Assembly: GCA_025677835.1 (NCBI GenBank)
Contig: JAIXMR010000093.1
Span: 47,747 to 111,746 of the forward strand
Reading direction: 5' to 3'
Source of the DNA: Sporodiniella umbellata
Lineage: Eukaryota; Mucoromycota; Mucoromycetes; Mucorales; Rhizopodaceae
Length of the DNA: 64,000 nucleotides
The position numbers and the translations under genes are program-made. This document shows positions 36,642 through 50,895 of this stretch, piece by piece. Position 1 is the first letter of the stretch. Each line of letters starts with the position of its first letter. Below the pieces are notes generated by a model that worked only from the letters and a program-made list of their open reading frames with translations, ran no database searches and was not told the origin of the DNA.

Positions 36642-38479
36642 GTTTTAACTGAAGAAAACAAAAAAAAACGCTGTTCACTTTTCCAACAACCTTCGTTGAA
36701 CCCGCCACAGCTTCTTTTGGGTCGTTTCAACGATGGTGTCCGGTCCGAATTACAGATTGACGTTTTAGCTCAGAATCGTTTGCAAATTGTGGCAGTCGAA
36801 AGTTGTCAACAAGGTGTATCCTCACTAATCTGTATTTTGAAGTACATAATGATATCTTTCAAGAGTAGTAAAGTCTGTCAGCTCACTTTGAACAACTTTT
36901 TATATGACTCTTTCTTTTTTGGTTGCTTACACCTTCTCTCGTTATACAACTCGTCGTGCTACTTTTGACAGAGGCCCCATATTTCGAACTCAAACATCAC
37001 GCCAATGAAACACCATACTGTATTCCCCTTATTTGTGACAAAAATCTTGCCTGGTTTCTTTATATTTTTAAAGCTATGTATCGTGAACTACATTAATTTC
37101 TTTTCTTTGAAGAAACCCAGGTGCAAACTAAATATAAGAAAGAGCTTTAACTATAAAAGGAGGGAAAAAACTGTATAGTTTATTGAGGTTAGTTACTAAA
37201 GCAGAAACCTAACATCAGGCTAGCAAAAAATACAAACGCATCATCACACTAAGTAAACTAAATAGATCACAGTACATTGCTTATCCCCTAGCTCAAAAAA
37301 GACTGTATTAAACGCTTCATTGTATAGAAAAAAGTGTAGAAGTGCATATATTCCCAAAATCACTCCTATCTTACATACAGATATATATATGTTTTTGTTG
37401 AGAAAGCATAAAAATTCTCAGAGAAACGACACAAACTGTTTTTCATTATTTTTTTTTTCTTTTCATAACATACTTTATAATATTTGTTTTTTTATTTAAT
37501 ATCTTTAACTGAATATCTCGTAAGTTGTCAAAAAACTTAAGTATTGCTCGTTTTGATAAATCTTTAAAAAGGTAAAAGATTTTACAAAGCTCCAAAACAA
37601 TTTATATATAGCGTGTGTTATATAATGTCGCATCAGCTTGTGTATATTTATAGATAAAAATAAAAGAGTCAAGTCATTGGGGCTACCACTACGCTTATCA
37701 TCTTCGTCCTGTTAATGTCTAAGCTTTCTTTTTTGCTTTTCCACCACCTTTTACTTCAGTAAGAACTGGAATATTACTAAAATAACCCTTCAAACTTATA
37801 AACGGTTCAACTTTCGTTTATGGCTAATAATAAGCTCGTGTAACAAGAGTGAAGAAGTGTGTTTATATGACAAGTATAACGCTTTTTCTATGAATATCAT
37901 TTTACTGAAATTATTGTTCTGTTTGTTCCTGATCAACTTCTATGGGTAAGAAAAAAAAAACATAATTATATTAAAACTCAGCGATGTTTGATTGCTAGGC
38001 TCAAAAGATCATGCAGATCAAAAAATGTCATGTATACATGATTATAGTGGATATACTCTGCTTTTTTATACAAGTTGTAATTGTTCTTGTATTATACTTC
38101 TGCTAAAATACAAGCTTTAGCAAATCTCAGCAAGGTTTTGTAAGTTTGGTTCTATTTTTGTTTTTATAAAACATTAAAAGTTTTTTAAAGTACTTCTTTA
38201 AATAAAAGGTTTCAAACTTAAGAGTCAAAAGTCACATGCTTTAAAGGTTTAGTTTGCCCCTTATATGCTAAATATATATTTAAATGTTAATAATCTGTAC
38301 TGATGATCAGCTAGCAATAGTCAATATTGAATTTACCAAAACGGTCGGTTCCTGCTTTCAATTACTTATCCTGCAGAAGTGACAGTAGAATGACGGTTTT
38401 GAGAAAACTTTATAAGAATTCCAAGTTTAAATAAAGTATATATGGGCTTTTCCCTTTTGTTTTTTTAGGGTTTATCGCA
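36642..38479. other. Gene-free interval between helicase and sirtuin
   Basis: Divergent 5' flanks, AT-rich. A patch at 36684-36812 is unusually GC-rich and open in the plus frame (NPPQLLLGRFNDGVRSELQ...). It could be an exon of a missed gene or a fragment of one, but nothing downstream extends it. Confidence 0.35.
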
Positions 38480-39664
<1,185 letters not shown>

Positions 39665-40417
39665 AGTCACCATCACCATATATCTATAGAGAGATAGTAG
39701 TTCTTTTTTAAGCATTTGTAAGCTAATGGAAAAGGAAAGCTTGGCTATGGAATTTTTTAAATCTTGGACTCATATACTGTTTCCTTTGGTTTTGTACTTC
39801 CTTTTTTTGGTTGATATACAAATGTATACGTGCATATATACGTATTCGCTATTTATATGTTTTTACAAAGTAAATAGTATGACAAACACTAGAATATTTA
39901 TTTCCATATGCCAAAGAGGGGTTATACCATCATCGTCTCTTTATTAGTAAATCATTTATTGCTTTATATACTTTCAAAGAAGTAAGTCAATAGCTTTTAC
40001 AGCTTGAGTTTGATCTAAAGTTACTAAAAAGTTGTAAGCACAAGATGTAATCTTCCATAATAATGAAAAAAGATATCGGTTGTACATCTTTCCATTCGTC
40101 TAAATTGACAAGAACTGTAAGTTTTAAACAAATGAAGCCATTGTATATAGCCTTACCATATGTTATTGTTTATCATTTATTTGTGTAGATACAAACTTTA
40201 GAATATAGAAGCAAATCCAACTAATTTATTTACAAGCAAACAGATATATTTGATTTAGGCAATTCGCAATGATGATAAAAGTAAGCTATGATTCTAGTCA
40301 AATAGCAATCAAAAGAATCAAGAGCCAACTTTGGGTATTACTATAGCAAATCTGATACATTGGGAAACAAGTTTTAGAGGCAAAATTACTGTGCAGTGGG
40401 TATTCTATTTCTCTTGA
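39665..40417. other. Convergent intergenic region
   Basis: 3' ends of the sirtuin (+) and orphan coiled-coil gene (-). AT-rich; the 73-codon frame at 39726-39947 is hydrophobic low-complexity and not called. Confidence 0.5.
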
Positions 40418-41924
40418 TCATTTCTTGTTTGGTAGTTGGTCTAGTTGCTCCTGTATATGATCTATTTGCTCTTGTATTTTTAAAATAGATTGTTTAGTGT
40501 ATCTGTTAACCAAAATAGATAGTGCCGTTGAAAGATAACAATCGTCGTCCGCATATGACAAAGTAGTGGGCTGTATACCCTTATTCTGTTGTATTCCTTT
40601 AGTTGTTACTATATCTTCCTTCATAGGATTTATCAGAAAATGAATCGCTTTTGCATGTCTCCTATATCATTGATCAGAAAAATCCGATTTATAGTGTTTC
40701 CTTTCTTTTTTTGTTTACTCGAGTTGGCTATCAATAGAATCTAGCTGTATGTAGACATTCTCTAGCTGACTTTCTACAAAAAACATCCCTCGGTTATATG
40801 CTGGTTCTAGTATATCATCAGTTTCTTGCGAAATAATTTCCATTCTATCTATAAAGTTTTCTGTAGATATCCTTTGTCTTTTTGATACCCTTCTGGCTCT
40901 ATTTTTCGAGAGAGAAATGATGTCAAGCTGGGATCTACAGCCTACTGAGTCTTTAGGATCATTTATATGTTTCCATAATCTTGCTTCCAATTGCTGATAG
41001 TCTTTAATGTTTTTAATGGCATATTCGTCAAACGCCTCAAACAAGAAATAGTTGAAACTATACATAATTAATGTTTTCGTACGATTTTCCTCTTCTACTC
41101 TCTCTTTGTGGCTAGGAAGTTTGCATATTTTAGCGAGCACGTCGTCCACAATTTCATTGTAAATAGCAGTTTTGTTATGAAACATAGAGGCGTCTTTCCA
41201 CTGTTCTTTTAAAATTTTTGTATAATTCTCGTAATCTGTTGGGTCGGATATAGTTTGCAATTTACTCCTCAGTTCATTTGCCGAATTTTGAAGTTTACTT
41301 TCCCAGTTCTCAAAACACACTTTCTCAAGTTTGTTTGTCAAGGAACCTGTCTCTTCTTCGATTCTTTTCATCTGGGACTCGATAAAAATGTAAGATGGAT
41401 TCGCTTGAGAACCTTTAATTATTTCTTCAGCAGCAGATTCCAGATCTTCAGTTGTCGTGATCAGCTCTTTAACCATTCTATTGGAAACTAATTTTTCGGT
41501 AGTACGCATTCTAAAAGAGTTTTAAAGAAAAGAGCATATAAATAAAATTATATAAATCAAGATTTTTTTTTTGTAGCTTACTCTCTACTTATTTGGCAAC
41601 AACTTCGTTTTGCATCTCTCAAACAATCAGCTGTCAAAAGATGAGAAGGTTTTCAAGAAGAAAAAAGATATCAGTGATACAGAAAGTTTCGTTTTGCTTT
41701 TCATACAGAGTCTTTTTGAATAGCTAGGTTCTCTATAGCGTTTTACTGGAAGTTTTCGTGCCTGTTTGATCAAATCACTATAGTACTCTACTGATTCAAC
41801 TTTTTGATTTTTAGCAATAGCTGCTGTACAAAGCGATTTCAAGCTACCGGTTGCAAATAAAAATTTCTCAGTGATTTTTATAGAACAGAGAAAATCAAAA
41901 GTACCTCAACTCGTCAAGAGACAT
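40418..41924 (-). CDS. Orphan coiled-coil protein
   Basis: Exons 41924-41905, 41843-41707, 41630-41582, 41510-40719 and 40658-40418 keep phase and give 412 residues, starting MSLDELRSLKSL. The introns are 43-76 nt, as elsewhere in the window. The protein is hydrophilic and helical, with heptad-like stretches (MKRIEEETGSLTNKLEKV, RMEIISQETDDILEP, FVESQLENVYIQLDSIDSQ and, in the last exon, ILKIQEQIDHIQEQLDQL). A basic patch KNRARRVSKRQR (about 290) could be a nuclear signal. Without the last intron it would stop at 40715 with 333 residues. No family recognised; a kinetochore, spindle or transcription-elongation scaffold role would be guesswork. Confidence 0.6.
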
Positions 41925-42670
41925 GTTCAAGTTGACACTTAATTGTTCTATTAGTTATTAAAAGAGAAAAAAGATTTTTAAGCGAGTTTTTACTTTTCAT
42001 TGAGGCTGGCGCGTTTTTTCGGAGTATTGGGGAGCTCACTGACGATACAGTAAGCGCAGCATTAAACTGCGTGTTTAAAATACAGGAAATTAAATTTCGA
42101 AACGCGGTTTTTTGATTTAGGATTTACTTATGCCACAACACTTCAAGCCGTATTTATTTATAAAAAGCACTAAATTTGTTAAGCAAAGTTGTAACTAGAA
42201 GTGGTGCTCATTGCTTCTTAGAAGGCGTTATCAATTATGCTATTAAAATTTAAAAATAGATAAAAAAAATACAGCTATAAAATAAAAAAAAAAAACGCGC
42301 AAAGTATAACAATATATGCTATAGTTTTTTTTTTACTGATATTTTTTATTGTTTTGTATTCTACGAAGCACCACAATCAAGGATTCAGTAACTCAAAAGA
42401 ACAGGGGAGTATATTGATGATCGCTTTTGTTACCATACTGGCAACGCGATCCGCCTTTGAGATTTCCAAAGCCTTGAAATATACGTGGTACAGGTATCAG
42501 GTCCTTTTAAAAACACCGACATGGTAGATAAGCGTTGATCATCATAAAGCCGTATTTGTGCCACAGGCTATGTTGAAATGCATCACAGATCGGTTATAGT
42601 ACGTTTTTGTTATTACCTTCGAAAATATTGAGGTTTTCTTTGCTCATGCCACCGGTAGTGCTTTAAAGTT
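41925..42670. other. Intergenic, possible relic upstream part
   Basis: AT-rich. From about 42380 onward the DNA becomes richer in coding-like words that read into the decayed frame at 42671-43183, with several frame changes. Nothing intact. Confidence 0.35.
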
Positions 42671-43183
42671 CTAGTCGCTGAATATAGCGGAAACGTCGGC
42701 TATCTTTGGAAAGAGAACGAATTGTAAATTAAACCAGAGTTTGAAAACAAAGAGGAGTTTTTGCAGAAAGGGTTTCTTTGAAATTTAAGGTACAGATATC
42801 AAATAAGAATGTTTTATGTTTGCAAATTCGATAAAATGATGTATCCTATTATCTACATGAAAATGCAGAGATCTCTGTTTCTTATATTGATTAATTCGAA
42901 GCTCTTTTATAGCAGCTTTCGCCTAAGAACTCATGCTATTGTTATACGATTATTTCAATCTCCTTTTTCTAATAGAGCCAATTGAAACCTGCTTGCAAAA
43001 ATTAAGCAATTTGTCTACTTCTCATACACAGAAGTTAAGAAAATTAATACACTTGGCAGAAACGCTAGTGTCGATACAAAAAATTTTCAACCTCTATATT
43101 ATCCGCTTGACTGAAAAGCGCTATACAAAAGGCATGGCCAAAAACGGACCACTTTATCCTCCATCGCCATAAAAGCTTTTTAA
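42671..43183 (+). pseudogene. Decayed open frame of unknown family
   Basis: One plus frame of 171 codons is coherent but broken by four internal stops (one TAA, three TGA) before a final TAA. Segments such as EYSGNVGYLWKENE, FDKMMYPIIYMKMQRSLFLI and NLLAKIKQFVYFSYTEVKK look like real protein. Three of the stops are TGA, one C-to-T step from CGA (Arg), as expected from decay at CpG sites. An overlapping frame at 42933-43172 is open for 79 codons and may be the shadow. I do not know the family. A recurrent Mucoromycota repeat protein is my best guess. Confidence 0.35.
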
Positions 43184-44684
43184 AAAAATATATACATTTG
43201 TATTTTTTTTTAATCATTGTTTGAGAGGTCTTCTATAGCTATGGAATACAACAGAGATTCTGGCAAGCTATCTTTGACAGCTAATTTTTTGTAAATTATT
43301 ATTGCAAAACACCAAAAAGCAATATTAACTAAGGGTATATGGTAAGGGTGTAGTTCATTCCATACAGATGATATATATTGATTAGTGTAACTCGACAGAA
43401 ATGTAGTTCGTTTCTACAAAGAGGTGATATTGATCATAATATTCTGATAATAATTTAGCTAACTTCCTATGAGTTCGCAAAATGCACTTGCTTTTTTTCA
43501 TCATATTGAATAAAGGTGAATTCTTTGCAAATGGATAGTCTATAGAGTTTTAGCTGTAGCCGGTCATATTAGTTTTTGACTGATCGAACAGTAGAAACCT
43601 TTTTGTGATATGATACTAGTAAATGCCTGCTATAAATAACTTGATGTTTAACCTTCGAGTTGAGGTATCTCTGGCAAAATTGGAAAACGTATAGAAAAGC
43701 AATATGCATTTCAACAAGGCAAACACAGGGTATTAGCAAAACATAAAGCCTGCCACCACACAAGTGATGGTCTTGTCGCAGCTTAGGATAGCTACCTATT
43801 CGTCAAATCTATTCCTCATGGCGCACGGAAGCATATATTACAAAGTCCTTCTGTATAACACAGTGCTTTGTCACTTTTCGCGATCAAGCCACGCTTTTTC
43901 TTTTTGTGGGTGATTTTTTTGGCCAATGTTAACTGAAAAGCTCAATAACCTGTAGTGCAAGTATGTTTTATACTGCTGATGAAATGGCTTCTTATAAATT
44001 GAACATAAATAATATAAAAAAAAGGAAAAAGAAAAAAGAAAAATGTTGTCTGCAAGTGCGACGTAGCAAGTATTTCGAAGATTCTGCGTAGCTGGAACGT
44101 GTCTCGGTCCTCCATCAAGGTTATGTTACATATTGCTTGTCAACTATGCATGGGACATCGGTTAAATATTCTATAAACAGCTTAGTACTTAGCAAATTCT
44201 GCAAAACTTCCTGAAGATACTTTACTGTCTATGTTGCCCTCACACTTGAAATTCTTGGTAATTTTGTGAAGCTACGTATATTCTAAGCGGTAATATCAGT
44301 AACAAGTAAATACACAGACGCTAAAGCGTAGGATGAAAAGAGTTACAAGCTCTCTGAGCTACGATTTACTTTCATAATATTTTTCTTTTTCTCAAATCCG
44401 CTTCATCCCTAGATCTCTCAAGCTAAGCTATGTTTTGATTCAACTTGTTCCTTCGGCAACTTGGTTTATATAAAAGTCGCTAATCGAGAATTGAGTAAAC
44501 CGCATTTCGAAATTCGATTCCCCGTACTTTAATTTTTTTGAACCCACAGTTTGATAATGCTATGTTCACTGCACGGTGGATTAAATATAAAAGGCTTTGT
44601 AGGTACAGTTTATATAGAGATATGAAAAAGAAAAAAAAAACAAAGGGGCTTCATCAACAGAAAAAAAACACCCTTTGTGTTTAT
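43184..44684. other. Gene-free interval
   Basis: About 1.5 kb of AT-rich DNA with no supported feature; 3' flank of the Hsp70-like gene. Confidence 0.5.
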
Positions 44685-46768
44685 TTAATCTGAATCGAAA
44701 GAACATGTAGTTCCATAAGTTTTTCCGCGAATAACAGCTATTTTGTTGTACAGAGGCAATGGTTAGAATGAGTATATCACTAATCCGAGAGATTTTTTTT
44801 TACCTTCTACTCTTAACTCCACTTCACCAAAATACATCTTGATTGTCAAATCAACCTTTTCGCCTTCCATGACACCAGTCAAGGCAGGCATGGGAATCGT
44901 AAAGTTTGCTACTTTATGTACACCTGGACTGGTTGTATATCTAGGTTGTTCGTCAGTGTCTGCTGCATATAAAGTACAGGTGGTATGGTGAGGGTAATAG
45001 GCAAAGAAATCTTTAGACACACAGTTGTCAATATCTAGCGGCTGTCCTCTGCTAACATAAACGGAAAATCTGTTATCACAACGTACACTACCATCCGTAC
45101 GAATGATTTTGTAGCTAGGAGGATCGACACCTTCTTCGAATGTGGTTGTGGTGTCAATTCCGTACCAGTAACGAGGAATACGAGTTGTGACGATATGAGG
45201 GTTTAATCCAAAGTAAACTGCACCGCGAACAACAGCAAGTTCACAACGGGGAGGAACGGCCACAAGTCCAACACGAGAGCCAAATTCTTCCTGAACTCGC
45301 TCAAACAAGTAGTTTGAGGAACCGAAACCACCTACTAAAAATATAGCTTCTAATCTCTGGGCCTTTTGAAGCTGTTCTTCACACAAGTTGATGACCTCTT
45401 TGATAACAGGTTCAAATACGTCTTTCTTGAGCTCTGCTGCTGTCAAACAAAGCATTCCATCTTCTAATCCAATGGCGGGATTATTTAATGAAGCTAAATT
45501 CATAGATGCTGGTAATGTAATAAACTGGTCTTCTACACCATCGAACTGAGGTTTGATCAATTCAACAAAATTATCCATCATTGACTCGAAAGCAGAAGCC
45601 GGGATCGTAGAAAGGTATTCTTTAAACTTTCTTTTTAATAATTTACGCATGCGGCGGTCCAAGAAAACAGAACCACATGATTGACCATGGCCCTTTGTAC
45701 ATTCACGTAGTTTTCTTCCACTACGTTCGTCGATTTCGAATACGATCAAATCAACAGTTCCACCTAAGTCGTGGATAAAGACCGTCAGTTACTGAAATAT
45801 ACTCCCTAAAGTATAATACTCCATGTGTAGTTTGCTTACCTCCGGCATCACAGATCATAAATCTGTCGTTGTGTTTCAAGTTGAATTGATCGCATTTTCT
45901 TTCACAATAAAGAGCGGCGGCTTCAGGTTCAGAAATAAGCATCAGTCTATCACGATGATCGTCTTCTTGTATTAATCCAGCCATGATAGCTGCCTCACGC
46001 ATTGTTGCCTTTGCTTTATCAGACCACATGGCGGGCACTGTCAAACACTATTCAAAGCTTAGTCTGGAAATCCAACATGTATACTTTGAGATCACTTACA
46101 TATCTATATTGGTGTTGGCCATAGTTCTTGGCAAAGCCCTTTTTTAATTCCACCACAACATGCTCATGAAATGCACGAATATAGTCTGAAATAGCCTCCA
46201 CAATAGTCAAGCCGTTGGGAAGAGGAGGCAAGTCTTTTGCAATGTTCTCATCCAAATAAAGCTTGTATTGTTTCAAAAGAACCGAGTTACGAGAGTTGGG
46301 ACGCTGCATCTCTAAACGAGCGGCATTAGCCCATTGTGTCATTTCTTTGGTGCTGCCTTGATAAAAGTTGAGTGTAGGTGCCTAAACATTTACATTTTCA
46401 GTCAAACATAGCCCTTTGTTGTTGTTATTTGGAGTATGTGATTATAAAAAAAGGGGTTTACCTTGGGATAAACATTGTTGTTTTGCTTTGGCCTGAAATT
46501 TAAGTTTTTTTTAGTTACTTCTAGTCCAACAATTTAACGAGTGTAGAAGGTTTACCAACGAACAATATCAACCACTTCATCATTTTGTATGAATGCATAT
46601 GAACAACCGGAAAACGTTGTACCTAAGAAATAATATCATTTCTTTTAGTTTGGAATGACTTTCATATACGCAAAATGTTGGTATTTATTGTATTGCATTT
46701 TTCATACCAAAATCGATACCGATGACTACTGGATAGTCATTTACGTGAAAAGGCTTGGATTGCGCCAT
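44685..46768 (-). CDS. HSPA12-like Hsp70 family protein
   Basis: Distant Hsp70 with an actin-like ATPase fold. Seven exons (46768-46708, 46622-46556, 46492-46462, 46381-46100, 46047-45840, 45763-44804, 44737-44685) keep phase and give 553 residues. It has phosphate-1 VVIGIDFGTTFSGCSYA (split by intron 1), connect-1 LTVPAMWSD, EPEAAALY, phosphate-2 CDAGGGTVDL (about 213-222) and the adenosine motif LVGGFGSSNYL. RGAVYFGLNP follows. There is no canonical substrate-binding domain or EEVD tail; the C-terminus is a beta-rich segment. Such genes are strongly expanded in Mucoromycota and basidiomycetes. Client proteins and conditions are unknown. The nearby SSA pseudogene (60.3-61.9 kb) is a different Hsp70 branch. 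Confidence 0.9.
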
Positions 46769-47596
46769 TTTATTAAATACAGTATTAAAAAGAAAAGAAA
46801 AAAATAAAATATATTAATAAAAAAAGAAACTACGTTACTTTTCAGCTCCAGCGCCACCCTCCTTTGTAATCGCGGATAATTTCTGTAACCTTTGAAAGGA
46901 GACCACCTGATCTGAGACACAGAAGCAATATGCCGAACCCATTGTTTCTTCAGTACGAAGAGATGGATACGGTTTGATTTCCTTTTTCTTTATATAATGC
47001 CATTGTCTATCACACAACTTTTTTCTTTTATTGATTAGTCATAACTCTGTAGTCTGAGTAGCAAGTACTTTTTGCCGCCTGTCCAGTTCATTCCCTTAAT
47101 CGCGTGATAAATCAATGGCTAGGTAGAAATTTCTCTGTAAAGGTTGTCTCTATGCGACATAATAAGGGTTTTAAAATAATGATTGGTTTTTATTGTTAAC
47201 TGATTACGTAGGATATCTATAATAAAACTTTTTATGATGAAAACACGCTTCTTTTAAAACAATCAGTAGAAGCCTTTCGAGAGGCTTGAATATGAGATAC
47301 GTAGTCTATTTATAATTCCGTAATAAAAAGATTGAAAAACAAAAAGTATTCATATCAAGTGTAAATTTTTTAAGTCATCAGCGACAATCAACTTTTTTTT
47401 TCTCCCAATAAACACAGAAGGCATAAATCCTACGGTTTTTGGAAAAACAAAAGTCAATTGTTTTTTTTATATGACGGATCCAATTTAATCATTATACTTT
47501 TTTGCTCCAATCGTCCAACATGGAGTTGAACAAAAGAAAAAAACAAAAAAAAAAAACCTGCCCTTTTTTTATGACTGCTTATGTAAAAGCGAGCGG
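46769..47596. other. Intergenic, weak 60-codon frame
   Basis: 5' flank of the HSPA12-like gene and 3' flank of the Hook gene. A minus frame at 46835-47017 is open for 60 codons but starts at TTG, and I see no homologous motif. It may be a 5' leader. Confidence 0.4.
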
Positions 47597-50490
47597 CTAA
47601 TGTCTTTTAAGCTGACTGTCAAGAGAAAATCGCTGTTGTCCAAGCCATGATTGCGGAAGCGGTTTTGAAACGGGCAGTTCCCGGTAAACTTTTCTAGAAA
47701 TACTGTACCAGGCAGACATGATGAGCTGCTGTTCGCGACGCGACTGAATACGCATTTCGTATATCTGCTTTGTGAGCTTTGCATTTTCTTCATCACACAG
47801 AGCCACGTCAGACTTTGATAAGGCTGTAGCTCCTTCAGACAGAGTATTAAGATCTGATTCTTTGAGCATTTTATCTTGTTGTTTGATGAACTAAAAAGTC
47901 AACAGTTAAGTTGTGCCTTTTATCAACAGCCTTATTTACTTCTTTGGCCTTTTTCAATTTGAGCTCGAGCTCTTTTAATCTTTTCTCGGTTTGAGCAACA
48001 TGCTGAGGATCTTCAAATGCCACTGTACTTTGTTGACCAGCAAACGTGGCCAGTGATATCTTGATCTCACTATTTATTCTTTGCTGTTCTCTCAGTTCCT
48101 CGTTCTGTTCCAGATGACGGTATTGCAAGGCATCTTTTTCCGTCAAGAGTCGATTAACATTCTCGAGTTGACTTTTGTTCTCTTTCTCAAGTTGCTTTGA
48201 CTTTTGATTTATCTCTACGTATTTGGCACTTATACTCTCAGTGTCCTCTTTCCCATGTCTTCCTTCGTAGACCTTGGCTTCTATTATGCCATTCAGCACT
48301 TGGATTTCTTTTTCCAAGTCGAGGGAATGTAGGCGAAGAGGTAGGGTCAAAGAGGATTGATCTAGAAGAGCATCGGAAATACCTTTGCGGATTTGAGCCA
48401 TATCGCTCTGGAGTATATCACGTTCTTGGGAAACTGTGATGTAACTTTTTTCGAATTGCGTTTTCAAGCGATTGGCATCGTCCAAAAGGTGCTGAAGTAT
48501 AACTGCCTTTTGGTTTTTGCCTGAGGCCTGATCCTCTTGGAACTTTTTGACCTGACGTTCTAGTCGTCGATTGGCCAGCTTTCTGTTTTAAAAATTCGGT
48601 TACTAATTTTTTTTTTTTTTTTTTTTTTTTTTTGGAAAATCTTACAGTTCTGTGACATTAGTTTCTTTCAAACCGTCTTCCAAGGAGCCATTCAAATCCA
48701 AGTCCTCTAAATCGACATCATCTTGTTGAGGTTCTTTAGTCGTTGGTCCCACTATACGGCATAAGCCTTATGTCACGAAAGAACCTCTGTTCCCCTTTTT
48801 TTTTTTTTTTTTTTTACTTTTTAACTGAAATTCCATTAATCGATCCTCAAGCGCTTGAATACGGTTCTGATCGCTTTCTTTTTTCTCTTCCATCAAAACA
48901 ATCTTTTTGTTGGATATAGCCAGGTTGTATTCGATCCGGTTCTTTTCTCGTATCAGCTCATTGGTTTGAGTCTGAAGTTCAGCTACTTGATCCTTATAGG
49001 ACTCCATAAGAGACTTGAAAGCAATCAAACTTCCATATTCGTCTTCTACTTTCTGTGAATGTTCCATCAAGGTGTGATTACGTTCTTCAAGTATCTTGTA
49101 GAAAAAAAAATGAGAACGACAAACACAGAGCTTTTTTTTTTTTACCTTGACTTGTCTTCTTAGATCAGCCGTCTCCTCCAGCTTTTTTTTGTATTTTTCA
49201 ATGACATTTTCAGCCTTTTGAAGTTGTTCAGCAGTATGTCGGTATTCGTCCAGTTGGTCTTTCAAATCCACTACTTGCTCCTCAAATTTCTCAGCGTCTA
49301 CACTCTAAACTACTTTATAAGCCTACGCACTAAAGAAACAGCGTATACTTTACTCTGCGCATCAACTGTTTAATTTTTTGAACCTGTTCCTCCAACATTC
49401 TTTCCTGTCCTTGTCTGACATCTTCGCTTCTCAACCTTTAGCAGAAAGTGTTTTTAGAATCTTCTTTTTTTTTGTTTAGCCTTACAAGTCTTGTTTTAGA
49501 TGTTCCATTTCTGTTCTCATCACCAGATCCGCTATTCCTGTTTCGTCTGCTCGAGCAGCAGCCGACTCAAGCTCTTTTAACCTTGCTTTTAAATCTTGCT
49601 TTTCTTCTTTCAATACATCCTAAATAAAGAAAAATGGACTGTCTATCTATGAGGAAGAGGGGGAATCCTTACGTATTTTTTCAAAAGTTCGGAATAATTT
49701 GTGATAAGTTGTTCGTTTTGAGACCCAAGTTCTTGTCTTTCTTTGGAAACCCTTACTAGCTCGCTTTGGTAGGATGTATTTTCTTCTGTATAAGAATCTC
49801 TTGATGTAGCCTGTAGTGAATCCAGAGGGGATTCTTCTTGACTTGTTTTCATGATCTAGCAAAGCATTTAAGCCACCTTCTGATGTAATAAAAAGAAAGA
49901 TTGTTTACTTGATCGATAAGATGCATAAGATGTTGTTGACTAGTAGGAGGCATCTGCTGGATCTTTTGAATATAACGTTCATTCTCTGTACATAATACAG
50001 CGATATGGATGACCAACTGGCACAGCTTGAAGAGTTCGTACGGATCAGACTCTTTGGCAATCAACGTCAGATTGATCACAGGCAACTTTGAGAACTGGAA
50101 TCCCAGAACCTCTTCATAGTAACGAGAAATAAGCTTGTAGATCTTTTTGAGATTATTGATCTTGAATACCCAGTTATCCCCAACATCCGCGGAGCGAATA
50201 AGCCTAAACCATTTGAAATCGCTGCATATCAAAAGCAAATAAGAGGAGATTTAAATAGGAGTGAGCGACGATTTCTTACGTGTGGGTACTTTACATAGTA
50301 GAGAGTACTTCAAAAAGAACGATCCCGTCTGAGAGTTCGGTGATGTAGGATACATGGCGAGAAATGCCATCAATTGAGTTAATCTAAGAAAACCATAAAT
50401 ACCCAATCCTAAACAAACTCCTTTCTATACCCATTCAACACAAGCCTCTGCCTGGGCAGCTTCTGTCGAATGTAATTGAGATATCCTCAT
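47597..50490 (-). CDS. HOK1: Hook dynein-dynactin adaptor
   Basis: Links dynein to early endosomes in fungal hyphae. Eleven exons (50490-50431, 50383-50295, 50221-49909, 49855-49673, 49619-49486, 49435-49354, 49304-49146, 49094-48818, 48751-48646, 48582-47940, 47890-47597) keep phase and give 779 residues. The N-terminal Hook domain (about 1-155) contains ACVEWINSIDGISRHV, ELSDGIVLFEVLSTID and DVGDNWVFKINNLKKIYKLI. ESDPYELFKLCQLVIHIAV follows. A long coiled coil runs to about 700, and the C-terminal segment has the conserved QQLIMSAWYSISRK. Intron T runs (48609-48633, 48798-48815) are long. The FTS-Hook-FHIP complex is the expected partner context. Confidence 0.92.
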
Positions 50491-50895
50491 ATGTTTAAAC
50501 AATCCAAGAGTAAAAAGAGAAAAAAATAAAATAAAAGACGAAGGGGAGAGGGAAAGAGTACGTCTTTTGCATTCAGAGCATAAAATAAAAACAAAAATAC
50601 GTCTTTGCTGTCCCCCTTTTTTGAGCCAAAACTCACCATTTTAGAGGTCAACACAAAAGAAAAAAGCGATTGAGCCCCTTAAACGCACTAAATTCCTTTT
50701 TTTTTTTGGGCAATCACGCCTCAGATAATGCAGACTTGTAGTATACACACTCCTGATAATAGTAAACGTTATTGTTTTTGGGTGCTTCAAACCAAAAAAA
50801 AAAAAAAAAAAGAAAGAGGCCATCCAAGAGGGTTTGAAAACATACACAGAATCCACAGATAACTTTTTGTTTCTTTTGTTTACTTGTTTCGTTTA

